Below are positions 1-9,200 of a stretch of 64,000 bases of DNA, in pieces (the first letter of the stretch is position 1; each line of letters begins with the position of its first letter). The notes beneath the pieces were generated by a model that was not told the DNA's origin, did no database searches, and saw only the letters and a list, made by a program, of their open reading frames with translations. This DNA comes from Streptomyces sp. TG1A-8. GTDB taxonomy: Bacteria; Actinomycetota; Actinomycetes; Streptomycetales; Streptomycetaceae. The DNA lies in contig NZ_JASTLB010000001.1 in the NCBI RefSeq assembly GCF_030499535.1, positions 6,076,001 through 6,140,000 on the forward strand, written 5' to 3'. Both the position numbers and the translations under genes were made by a program.

Positions 1-1676
1 TGGTGTCGATCTTGCCGTTGGGGGTCAGCGGCAGTCGGTCGAGGGTCACGAAGGCCGTCGGGACCATGTAGTCCGGCAGGTTCCGTTGCAGGTGGGCGCG
101 GAGGGAGCCGGTGTCGACCGGAGCGTCGGTCACGAGGTATGCGGTGAGTCGTTTGTCGCCGGGGGTGTCTTCGCGTGCGGTGACGGTGGTGGTGTGGATG
201 TGGGGGTGGGTGAGGAGGGCGGCTTCGATTTCGCCGAGTTCGATGCGGTAGCCGCGGAGTTTGATCTGGTTGTCGATGCGGCCGATGAATTCGAGGGTGC
301 CGTCGGGGCGCCATTTGACGAGGTCGCCGGTGTGGTAGGTGCGGGGATCGGGGTGGGGTGGGGTGAGGGGGTTGGGGGTGAAGCGGGTGGTGGTGAGGTC
401 GGGTCGGTGGTGGTAGCCGCGGGCGAGGCAGATGCCGCCGAGGAGGGCGTGTCCGGGGATGCCGATGGGGGCGGGTTGGTTGTGGTGGTCCAGGACGTAG
501 GCGGTGGTGTTGGTGATGGGGCGGCCGAGGGTGGTGGTGTCGCCGTGGGGGTCGGGTGTGGTGGTGAGGCTCATGACGTTGGCGACGGAGCCTTCGGTGG
601 CGCCGTATTCGTTGCTGATGGTGGTGTGGGTGGTGCTGTGGTTGAGGAGGCGGGTGACGAGGTGGGGGGTGAGGTTTTCGCCGCCGGCGACGATGGTGGT
701 GATGTGGTGGTGGGTGTGGCGTGTTTCGAGGTGGGCGGCGAGGACTTCGAGGTGGGAGGGGGTGGCTTTGAGGAAGCTGATGGGGGTGTTGGTGCAGATG
801 AGGTCGATGGCGGCGTCGAAGGCGCTCTGGCCGTCTTGGGGGTGGGGGATGGCGAGTTGTTGGCCTTGGATGAGGGGGAGGAAGAGGGCGGTGATGGTGA
901 GGTCGAAGGTGACGGAGGAGTAGAGGATGGTGCCGATGCCGCCGGGGGTGTGGGCGGGGTAGTTCTGGTCGCACCAGTGGAGGTAGTTGACGACTCCGCG
1001 GTGTTCGAGGGCGACGCCTTTGGGCTTGCCGGTGGAGCCTGAGGTGTAGATGACGTAGGCGAGGTGGTCGGGTGTGGCCAGGGGGGTGGGGTTGTGGGTG
1101 GGTGTGTGGGGCCATTGGGTGTCGACGAGGAGGTGTGGGGTGTGGGTGGGGAGGCGGTTGCTGAGGTTGCTGTGGGTGATGGTGAGGGTGGCGCGGGAGT
1201 CTTCGACCATGTGGGTGATGCGGTCGGTGGGGTAGTCGGGGTCGAGGGGGACGAAGGCGGCGCCGGCTTTGAGGATGCCGAGGATGGTGGTGATCAGGTC
1301 GGGGGTGCGGTCGAGGCAGACGGCGATGAGGGTGTCGGGGGTGGTGCCGGTGGTGCGCAGGTGGTGGGCGAGTTGGTTGGCGCGGGCGTTGAGTTGTGCG
1401 TAGGTCCACTGCTGGGTGCCGTGGGTGAGGGCGATGGCGTCGGGGCTGGTGGTGACGCGGTCCTCGATGAGCTGGTGGATGGTGGCGGTGTCGGGGTAGG
1501 GGCCGGTGGTGCCGTTCCAGTCGACCAGGACCTGCCGCCGCTCCCGCTCGGTGAGCATGTTCAACTCGGAGAGGCGGGCTCGCGGAGTGGCCGCGGCGGA
1601 GGCGGCGAGGGTGGCGAAGTGACCGGCCATCCGCTCCACCGTCGCCCGCTCGAACAGATCCGTCCGGTACTCGAGC
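1..1676. repeat. Near-identical A-domain repeat, copy 1
   Basis: Matches 3199-4874 at a constant offset of 3198 bp. I see only two differences (positions 28 and 346), both synonymous in the NRPS frame, so the encoded A domains are identical. The copy is cut by the left edge, so its full length is unknown. It ends abruptly in the C-A boundary region near 1676. Confidence 0.95.
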
Positions 1677-4600
1677 GCCGCCAGTAGCTCACCGTCCGCC
1701 TCCGCCGCTGTCAGCTGGAGGTCGAACTTGGCGTCCTGGCCCCGTACGCCGACCTGTTCGACCGCCAGGCCCGGCAGGCCCCAGGCGTCGCCGTCCGGCG
1801 TGTTCTGGAACACGAACAGGGTCTGGAACAGCGGGTTGCGGGACAGGTTGCGCTCGGGAGTCAGCTCGTCCACCAGGCGTTCGAAGGGCAGGTCCTGGTG
1901 GTCGTAGGCGCCCAGCGCGGTGTCCTTGACGCGGTCGAGGAGCTCGGTGAACGTCGGGTCGCCGGACAGGTCGGTGCGCATGACGAGGGTGTTGACGAAG
2001 AAGCCGATCAGGTCCTCGGTCTCGGCGCGGTTGCGGCCCGCGATCGGGCTGCCGACGGCGATGTCGTCCTGCCGGCAGTAACGGGCGAGGACGATCTGGA
2101 ACAGGGACAACAACGCCATGAACATGCTCGCGCCGTGCCGGGCCGCCGTCGTACGCAGCCCGTCCGCCACCTCGGCCGGCACCGAGAAGTGCACGGTGTC
2201 GCCTTCGGCGCTCACGCGTTCGGCCGGGCGCCCGTGATCCGTGGGAAGCTCCAGGACCGGCACCCCCGTGAGGCGGTCGCGCCAGTACGCCAACTGACGC
2301 TCCAGGAAGTCACCGCTGAGCCGCTCGCGCTGCCAGACGGCGAAGTCGGCGTACTGCACCGGCAGTTCGGGCAGTGACGAGGTGCGCGCGTCGAGGGCCG
2401 CCGCGTACAGCTCGCGCAGCTCCCGCGCCAGGACGCCGGACGACCAGCCGTCCGACACGATGTGGTGAACCGTCAACAGCAGGTACTGGTCGTCGTCCGC
2501 CACGCGTATCACGTCCACGCGCAGCAACCGCCCCCCGTCCAGCGCGAACGGCCGGCGCGCCTCGGCCGCCATGATTTCCAGCGCGGCCCGCTCCCTGTCC
2601 TCGGCGTCGCAGACGGTGCGGACGTCGTGCACCGTGGGAGTGACCGACCACGCGGCCTCCACGAACTGCGCGGGCCGACCGGAGTCGTCGGTGACGAACC
2701 GCGTGCGCAGGATCTCGTGCCTGTCCACCAGGCCGGTGAAGGCCGCTCCCAGCGCGCCGAGGTCGAGTTCGCCCCGCAGCCGCAGGCCGAACGGCACCAG
2801 GTACTCGGCGCTGCCGGGCGTCAACTGGTCCAGGAACCAGAGGCGCTGCTGCGCGAACGACAGCGGCAGCGGGTCCCCGTCGCGGCCGACCGGCACCAGC
2901 GGGGCTTCTTGGGCGGTCTCCAGCTCGTGCACGGCCGCGGCCAGCGTGGCCGGGGTCGGCGAGGTGAACAGGCTGCGGACCGGGACGTCGACGCCGAGCC
3001 TCTGCCGCAGACGTGACGTCACCCGGGTCGCGAGCAGCGAATGCCCGCCGAGCGTGAAGAAGTTGTCGTGGACGCCTACGGTCTCGACGCCCAGGACATC
3101 GGCCCAGATGGCGGTGATGGTGCGTTCGGTGTCGGTGCGGGGTGCGGTGTAGGTGGTGTCGAGGTGGGGGCGGTGGTGGTCGGGTGCGGGCAGGGCCTTG
3201 GTGTCGATCTTGCCGTTGGGGGTCAGTGGCAGTCGGTCGAGGGTCACGAAGGCCGTCGGGACCATGTAGTCCGGCAGGTTCCGTTGCAGGTGGGCGCGGA
3301 GGGAGCCGGTGTCGACCGGAGCGTCGGTCACGAGGTATGCGGTGAGTCGTTTGTCGCCGGGGGTGTCTTCGCGTGCGGTGACGGTGGTGGTGTGGATGTG
3401 GGGGTGGGTGAGGAGGGCGGCTTCGATTTCGCCGAGTTCGATGCGGTAGCCGCGGAGTTTGATCTGGTTGTCGATGCGGCCGATGAATTCGAGGGTGCCG
3501 TCGGGGCGCCATTTGACGAGGTCGCCGGTGTGGTAGGTGCGGGGGTCGGGGTGGGGTGGGGTGAGGGGGTTGGGGGTGAAGCGGGTGGTGGTGAGGTCGG
3601 GTCGGTGGTGGTAGCCGCGGGCGAGGCAGATGCCGCCGAGGAGGGCGTGTCCGGGGATGCCGATGGGGGCGGGTTGGTTGTGGTGGTCCAGGACGTAGGC
3701 GGTGGTGTTGGTGATGGGGCGGCCGAGGGTGGTGGTGTCGCCGTGGGGGTCGGGTGTGGTGGTGAGGCTCATGACGTTGGCGACGGAGCCTTCGGTGGCG
3801 CCGTATTCGTTGCTGATGGTGGTGTGGGTGGTGCTGTGGTTGAGGAGGCGGGTGACGAGGTGGGGGGTGAGGTTTTCGCCGCCGGCGACGATGGTGGTGA
3901 TGTGGTGGTGGGTGTGGCGTGTTTCGAGGTGGGCGGCGAGGACTTCGAGGTGGGAGGGGGTGGCTTTGAGGAAGCTGATGGGGGTGTTGGTGCAGATGAG
4001 GTCGATGGCGGCGTCGAAGGCGCTCTGGCCGTCTTGGGGGTGGGGGATGGCGAGTTGTTGGCCTTGGATGAGGGGGAGGAAGAGGGCGGTGATGGTGAGG
4101 TCGAAGGTGACGGAGGAGTAGAGGATGGTGCCGATGCCGCCGGGGGTGTGGGCGGGGTAGTTCTGGTCGCACCAGTGGAGGTAGTTGACGACTCCGCGGT
4201 GTTCGAGGGCGACGCCTTTGGGCTTGCCGGTGGAGCCTGAGGTGTAGATGACGTAGGCGAGGTGGTCGGGTGTGGCCAGGGGGGTGGGGTTGTGGGTGGG
4301 TGTGTGGGGCCATTGGGTGTCGACGAGGAGGTGTGGGGTGTGGGTGGGGAGGCGGTTGCTGAGGTTGCTGTGGGTGATGGTGAGGGTGGCGCGGGAGTCT
4401 TCGACCATGTGGGTGATGCGGTCGGTGGGGTAGTCGGGGTCGAGGGGGACGAAGGCGGCGCCGGCTTTGAGGATGCCGAGGATGGTGGTGATCAGGTCGG
4501 GGGTGCGGTCGAGGCAGACGGCGATGAGGGTGTCGGGGGTGGTGCCGGTGGTGCGCAGGTGGTGGGCGAGTTGGTTGGCGCGGGCGTTGAGTTGTGCGTA

Positions 4601-6160
4601 GGTCCACTGCTGGGTGCCGTGGGTGAGGGCGATGGCGTCGGGGCTGGTGGTGACGCGGTCCTCGATGAGCTGGTGGATGGTGGCGGTGTCGGGGTAGGGG
4701 CCGGTGGTGCCGTTCCAGTCGACCAGGACCTGCCGCCGCTCCCGCTCGGTGAGCATGTTCAACTCGGAGAGGCGGGCTCGCGGAGTGGCCGCGGCGGAGG
4801 CGGCGAGGGTGGCGAAGTGACCGGCCATCCGCTCCACCGTCGCCCGCTCGAACAGATCCGTCCGGTACTCGAGGACGGCACGCAGGCCGTCCGACGACTC
4901 GACCGCGGTCAGCGTCAGGTCGAACTTGGCCACTCCCCGCTCGATCTCGACCGGCTCGATGTCCGTTCCCGCCAGCTCCCACGCCTGTCCGTCCGCGCTC
5001 CCGGGAGCCTGGAGGACGAACATGGTCTGGAACAGCGGGTTGCGGGACGGGTCGCGGTCGGGGGCGAGCTCCTCGACGAGCCGTTCGAAGGGCAGGTCCT
5101 GGTGGTCGTAGGCGCCCAGCGCGGTGTCCTTGACGCGGTCGAGGAGCTCGGTGAACGTCGGGTCGCCGGACAGGTCGGTGCGCATGACGAGGGTGTTGAC
5201 GAAGAAGCCGATCAGGTCCTCGGTCTCGGCGCGGTTGCGGCCCGCGATCGGGCTGCCGACGGCGATGTCGTCCTGCCGGCAGTAACGGGCGAGGACGATC
5301 TGGAACAGGGACAACAACGTCATGAACATGCTCGCACCGTGCCGGGCCGCCGTCGTACGCAGCCCGTCCGCCACCTCGGCCGGCACCGAGAAGGTGACCA
5401 CGTCGCCACTGCCGCTCGGGCGGGCGGGACGCTGGTGGTCCGTGGGAAGTTCCAGCGGGGTGGTGCCGGCCAGGCGGTCACGCCAGTAGGCGAGTTGGCG
5501 CTCCAGCGCCGGACCGGTGAGCTGCTCGCGCTGCCAGAGGGCGAAGTCGGCGTACTGCACCGGCAGTTCGGGCAGTGACGAGGTGCGCGCGTCGAGGGCC
5601 GCCGCGTACAGCTCGCGCAGCTCCCGCGCCAGGACGCCGGACGACCAGCCGTCCGACACGATGTGGTGAACCGTCAGCAGCAGGTACTGGTCGTCGTCCG
5701 CGAGCCGTACCAGATCGGCCCGCAGGAGCCGTCCCGAACCGAGGTCGAACGGCCGGGTCGCCCCGGCCCGCAGCACCTCCCGGGCCCGCGCGTCGGCGTC
5801 CGGGACCCGGCGCAGGTCGTGCTCGGTGACGTCCACCGGCCACGGGGCCGTGACGACCTGCCGCGGCGTGCCGTCCTCGTCCGCCGGGAACGCCGTCCGC
5901 AGTACCTCGTGCCGGGCCACCAGGCCCGACAGGGCCGTGCCCAGCGCCGCCACGTCCAGCGCGCCGCGCACCCGCAGGGCCGTCGGCACCAGGTACTCGG
6001 CGCTGCCGGGGTTCAGGCGGTCCAGGAACCACAGCCGTTGCTGTGCGAACGACAGCGGCAACGCACCGGCGGCGTCCCTGTCGCCGGGTACGATCCGGGC
6101 CGCTTCCGCACGCCGTCGCATGCGGGCCAGCAGCCGCGCCTCAACCGAATTCTCGCCCAT
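1..6160 (-). CDS. Non-ribosomal peptide synthetase, modules C-A-T-C-A (3' end beyond window)
   Basis: Modular peptide synthetase; the start is complete (ATG at 6160, GAGGA about 9 nt upstream) and the gene runs off the left edge inside the A10 motif (PNGKID) of its second A domain. Domains read from the translation: C about residues 35-450 with active HHIVSDG near 167; A about 520-985; T with LGGHSLL near 1035; C about 1100-1510, again HHIVSDG; A about 1590-2053. Both A domains give the binding-pocket residues D-L-T-K-V-G-E-V-A, close to published Asn codes (DLTK-G-EVG type), so two consecutive Asn residues are predicted; this is inference. There is no epimerase or thioesterase in view. The gene lies 55 bp after the upstream NRPS and is probably co-transcribed. 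The A domains use Thr/His/Pro-rich protein and NNC codons unlike the rest of the gene. Confidence 0.95.
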   Translation of the reverse strand, partial: MGENSVEARLLARMRRRAEAARIVPGDRDAAGALPLSFAQQRLWFLDRLNPGSAEYLVPTALRVRGALDVAALGTALSGLVARHEVLRTAFPADEDGTPRQVVTAPWPVDVTEHDLRRVPDADARAREVLRAGATRPFDLGSGRLLRADLVRLADDDQYLLLTVHHIVSDGWSSGVLARELRELYAAALDARTSSLPELPVQYADFALWQREQLTGPALERQLAYWRDRLAGTTPLELPTDHQRPARPSGSGDVVTFSVPAEVADGLRTTAARHGASMFMTLLSLFQIVLARYCRQDDIAVGSPIAGRNRAETEDLIGFFVNTLVMRTDLSGDPTFTELLDRVKDTALGAYDHQDLPFERLVEELAPDRDPSRNPLFQTMFVLQAPGSADGQAWELAGTDIEPVEIERGVAKFDLTLTAVESSDGLRAVLEYRTDLFERATVERMAGHFATLAASAAATPRARLSELNMLTERERRQVLVDWNGTTGPYPDTATIHQLIEDRVTTSPDAIALTHGTQQWTYAQLNARANQLAHHLRTTGTTPDTLIAVCLDRTPDLITTILGILKAGAAFVPLDPDYPTDRITHMVEDSRATLTITHSNLSNRLPTHTPHLLVDTQWPHTPTHNPTPLATPDHLAYVIYTSGSTGKPKGVALEHRGVVNYLHWCDQNYPAHTPGGIGTILYSSVTFDLTITALFLPLIQGQQLAIPHPQDGQSAFDAAIDLICTNTPISFLKATPSHLEVLAAHLETRHTHHHITTIVAGGENLTPHLVTRLLNHSTTHTTISNEYGATEGSVANVMSLTTTPDPHGDTTTLGRPITNTTAYVLDHHNQPAPIGIPGHALLGGICLARGYHHRPDLTTTRFTPNPLTPPHPDPRTYHTGDLVKWRPDGTLEFIGRIDNQIKLRGYRIELGEIEAALLTHPHIHTTTVTAREDTPGDKRLTAYLVTDAPVDTGSLRAHLQRNLPDYMVPTAFVTLDRLPLTPNGKIDTKALPAPDHHRPHLDTTYTAPRTDTERTITAIWADVLGVETVGVHDNFFTLGGHSLLATRVTSRLRQRLGVDVPVRSLFTSPTPATLAAAVHELETAQEAPLVPVGRDGDPLPLSFAQQRLWFLDQLTPGSAEYLVPFGLRLRGELDLGALGAAFTGLVDRHEILRTRFVTDDSGRPAQFVEAAWSVTPTVHDVRTVCDAEDRERAALEIMAAEARRPFALDGGRLLRVDVIRVADDDQYLLLTVHHIVSDGWSSGVLARELRELYAAALDARTSSLPELPVQYADFAVWQRERLSGDFLERQLAYWRDRLTGVPVLELPTDHGRPAERVSAEGDTVHFSVPAEVADGLRTTAARHGASMFMALLSLFQIVLARYCRQDDIAVGSPIAGRNRAETEDLIGFFVNTLVMRTDLSGDPTFTELLDRVKDTALGAYDHQDLPFERLVDELTPERNLSRNPLFQTLFVFQNTPDGDAWGLPGLAVEQVGVRGQDAKFDLQLTAAEADGELLAALEYRTDLFERATVERMAGHFATLAASAAATPRARLSELNMLTERERRQVLVDWNGTTGPYPDTATIHQLIEDRVTTSPDAIALTHGTQQWTYAQLNARANQLAHHLRTTGTTPDTLIAVCLDRTPDLITTILGILKAGAAFVPLDPDYPTDRITHMVEDSRATLTITHSNLSNRLPTHTPHLLVDTQWPHTPTHNPTPLATPDHLAYVIYTSGSTGKPKGVALEHRGVVNYLHWCDQNYPAHTPGGIGTILYSSVTFDLTITALFLPLIQGQQLAIPHPQDGQSAFDAAIDLICTNTPISFLKATPSHLEVLAAHLETRHTHHHITTIVAGGENLTPHLVTRLLNHSTTHTTISNEYGATEGSVANVMSLTTTPDPHGDTTTLGRPITNTTAYVLDHHNQPAPIGIPGHALLGGICLARGYHHRPDLTTTRFTPNPLTPPHPDPRTYHTGDLVKWRPDGTLEFIGRIDNQIKLRGYRIELGEIEAALLTHPHIHTTTVTAREDTPGDKRLTAYLVTDAPVDTGSLRAHLQRNLPDYMVPTAFVTLDRLPLTPNGKIDT
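3199..4874. repeat. Near-identical A-domain repeat, copy 2
   Basis: Partner of 1-1676. The unusual G/T-rich plus strand (C/A-rich coding strand) spans about 3115-4730 and repeats in copy 1. The identity extends roughly 145 bp further upstream into normal-composition sequence before diverging at about 4874, which suggests homologous recombination or gene conversion across a module boundary. Confidence 0.95.
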
Positions 6161-6215
6161 GATGTTCCGTCCTCTTCTCTTCGCGCTCAATTCGCGTGGG
6201 CACCGGGCCGCTGGT

Positions 6216-9200
6216 TCAGGAAGCCTGTTCCTGCGTGTCGAACAATTCGAGGAGCTGTCGCTTGATACCGGCGACCGTCGGCGCCTGGAAAAGCCGGCGC
6301 AGGCCGATACGGACTCCGGTCGCCGCCTCGATACGATTGACGAGCTGGATGGCGAGCAGGGAATGACCGCCGAGTTCGAAGAAACCGTCGTGGACGCCGA
6401 CCCTTTCGGTGCCGAGCACGTCGGCCATCACGTGCGCGATCTCGGCCTCCACGTCGTCGCGCGGCGCGACGAATCCGGCGGTGGCGTCGCCGTCGCCCCC
6501 GGGTGCCGGCAGCGCCGCGTGGTCGACCTTGCCGTTCCGGTTGAGCGGGAGTTCCGGCAGGATCACGAACGCGGACGGCATCATGGCGCGCGGCAGCCGC
6601 TCGGCCGCCCAGCCGCGCAGCGCGCCGACGTCCACCGTGCCGCCGGGTGCGGGCACGCAGTAGGCGGCGAGCCGCTTGTCGCCGGGGGCGTCCTCGCGGA
6701 CGACCACCGCGCACACGCCCACCGCGCCGTGCGTGAGCAGCACCGCCTCGACCTCGCCGAGTTCGACGCGGACGCCGCGCAGCTTCACCTGGCGGTCGAT
6801 GCGGCCCAGCAGGTCGAGCTCACCGTCGGAGGTGAAACGGCCGAGGTCGCCGGTGCGGTACATGCGGCCGCCGGTGAACGGGTCGGGCACGAAGCGCTGT
6901 GCCGTCAGCTCGGGCCGCTCGTGGTAGCCGCGTCCGACGCTCGCGCCGCCCAGGTACACCTCGCCCAGCACGCCCGCGGGCACCGGACGGCGGTCCGGGT
7001 CGAGGACGTACACGGTCTGGTTCGCCATGGGCCGGCCCGCGAGGACCGGGCCCTGCGGGTCCGTGCGCGACGCCCGCCAGTACGTGGTGTCGACGGAGAC
7101 CTCGGTCGCGCCGTACAGGTTGACCAGGTCGCCGGGGAAGCGGTCGACGTAGCGGCCCACCAGCGTCGGCTGCAGCGGCTCGCCGCTGGCGAAGGCGTAG
7201 CGCAGGTGGGCGCAGTCCTCCGGCCGCACCCGGGAGACGAACAGGTCCAGCAGACTGGGCACGAAGTGCAGGCCGACCACGCGGTGCGCCCGCATCAGGC
7301 GCGACACCCCGGCCATGTCCAGCCGGTCGGAACCGGGCACCAGGACGACGGTCGCGCCCTGCCACAGCGGCCAGAAGATCTCGTACGCCGACACGTCGAA
7401 GGACAGCGGCGTGGCCTGGAGGAAGCCCTCGCCCGGGGCGAGCGGGAAGGCGTGCTGCATGCCGGCGAGGTAGTTCACCACGCCGCGGTGTTCGACGCGG
7501 ACGCCCTTCGGCCGGCCCGTCGACCCGCTGGTGTAGATCAGGTAGCACAGGTCACCGGGGCCCGCGACGGGCTCCGGGGCGGTGGCCGGCAGCGTGTCCG
7601 GCAGGTCCGCGGCCCGGTCGACGGCCAGCAGGTCCAGGCCCGCCGGCAGCAGAGCGGCGTGCGCGGTGTCGGTGACGACCAGCGGTGCGCCGGAGTCCTC
7701 CACCAGGTACGCCAGGCGCTCCGCCGGGTGCTCCGGGTCGAGCGGGACGTAGGCCGCACCGGCCTTCAGGATGCCCAGCAGTGTCCACACCATGGCGGGG
7801 GAGCGCTCCAGGCACACACCCACCGGCACGTCCGGTCCGATGCCCGGTACGGCGCGCAGCCGGTGGGCCAGCCGGTTGGCGTGCTCGTCCAGCTCCCGGA
7901 AGGTGAGCGTGTCCGTGCCGCAGACGACGGCGACCGCGTCCGGGTCCAGTGCCGCGCGCTCCTCGAAGAGCCGGTGCAGCGTGGCCGCCGCCGGGACCGG
8001 TGCCGCGGTGTCGTTCCACTCGGTCAGGATGCGGTGCCGTTCGTCCGCGCCCAGCATCTCCAGCTCGGACAGGGCGCTGTGCGGACGGGCCGTGGCCGCC
8101 GCCAGCAGGTTCTGGAAGTGGCCGGCCAGGCGGCGCGCGGTGGCCTCGGTGAACAGGTCGTCCGCGTAGACGACCGCGCCGTCCAGGGTGCCGTCGGCGG
8201 CCTCCGCGAGGTACAGCGACAGGTCGAACTTGGCGTCGCGGACGGGCATCTCGACGGGTTCCGCGGACAGGCCCGGCAGGTTCCAGGCGTCCGCGCCGGG
8301 CGTGTTCTGCAGCGTGAACAGGGTCTGGAACAGCGGGTTGCGCGACAGGTCGCGGTCGGGGGCGAGTTCCTCCACCAGGCGTTCGAAGGGGAGGTCCTGG
8401 TGGTCGTAGGCGCCCAGCGCGGTGTCCTTGACGCGGTCGAGGAGCTCGGTGAAGGCCGGGTCGCCGGACAGGTCGGTGCGCATGACGAGGGTGTTGACGA
8501 AGAAGCCGATCAGGTCCTCGGTCTCGGCGCGGTTGCGGCCCGCGATCGGGGTGCCCACCGCGATGTCCCGCTGTCCGCTGTAGCGGGCGAGCAGCAGCTG
8601 GAAGACCGACAGCAGCGTCATGAACAGGCTCACGCCGCTGTCGGCGGACACCGTCCTGGCGCGTGCGGCGATCGCGGCGGGCACCGAGAACCGGACGACC
8701 TCGCCCTTGCCGGTGCGCTCCGCCGGCCGTGGGTGGTCCGTCGGCAGTTCCAGTGGCTCCAGGGCGTCCAGCCGGTCCCGCCAGTAGGCCAGTTGGCGCT
8801 CCAGCGTCCCGCCCGACAGCCAGCCGCGCTGCCACAGCGCGTAGTCGGCGTACTGCACCGGCGGCGGCGCGAGGTCCGGTGCGGCGGGCCGCGCGCCGAG
8901 GGCCGCCGCGTACAGCGCGGACAGCTCGCGCACCAGCACGCCCACCGACCAGCCGTCGAAGGCGATGTGGTGCACGGTGACCGCCAGGACGTTCTCCTCC
9001 TCGGCCAGCCGCACCAGCAGCGCGCGCAGCACCGGGCCGGCACCGAGGTCCACCGGGCGCAGCCCGTCCTCGCGCAGGACCGCCGCGAGGGCGTCCTCGC
9101 GGGCCGCGGCGTCCCCGGCGGCACGCAGGTCCCGCACCGCCACCGTCACCGGCCCGGCCGGGTCGATCAGCTGGACCGGGGCGCCCGCGCCGTCCGTCCC

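Noticed and set aside
3041..4240. Gly/Val/Asp-rich plus-strand frame resembling a PE-PGRS-type protein (and its copy at 86-1042)
   Set aside because: Antisense shadow of the A-domain coding strand; it repeats only because the A domain repeats.
2310..4982. 890-codon minus-strand frame overlapping the NRPS
   Set aside because: Wrong frame: the product is His/Arg/Pro repeats caused by the ACC/CAC/CCC-rich A domain. The true NRPS frame runs through the same DNA.
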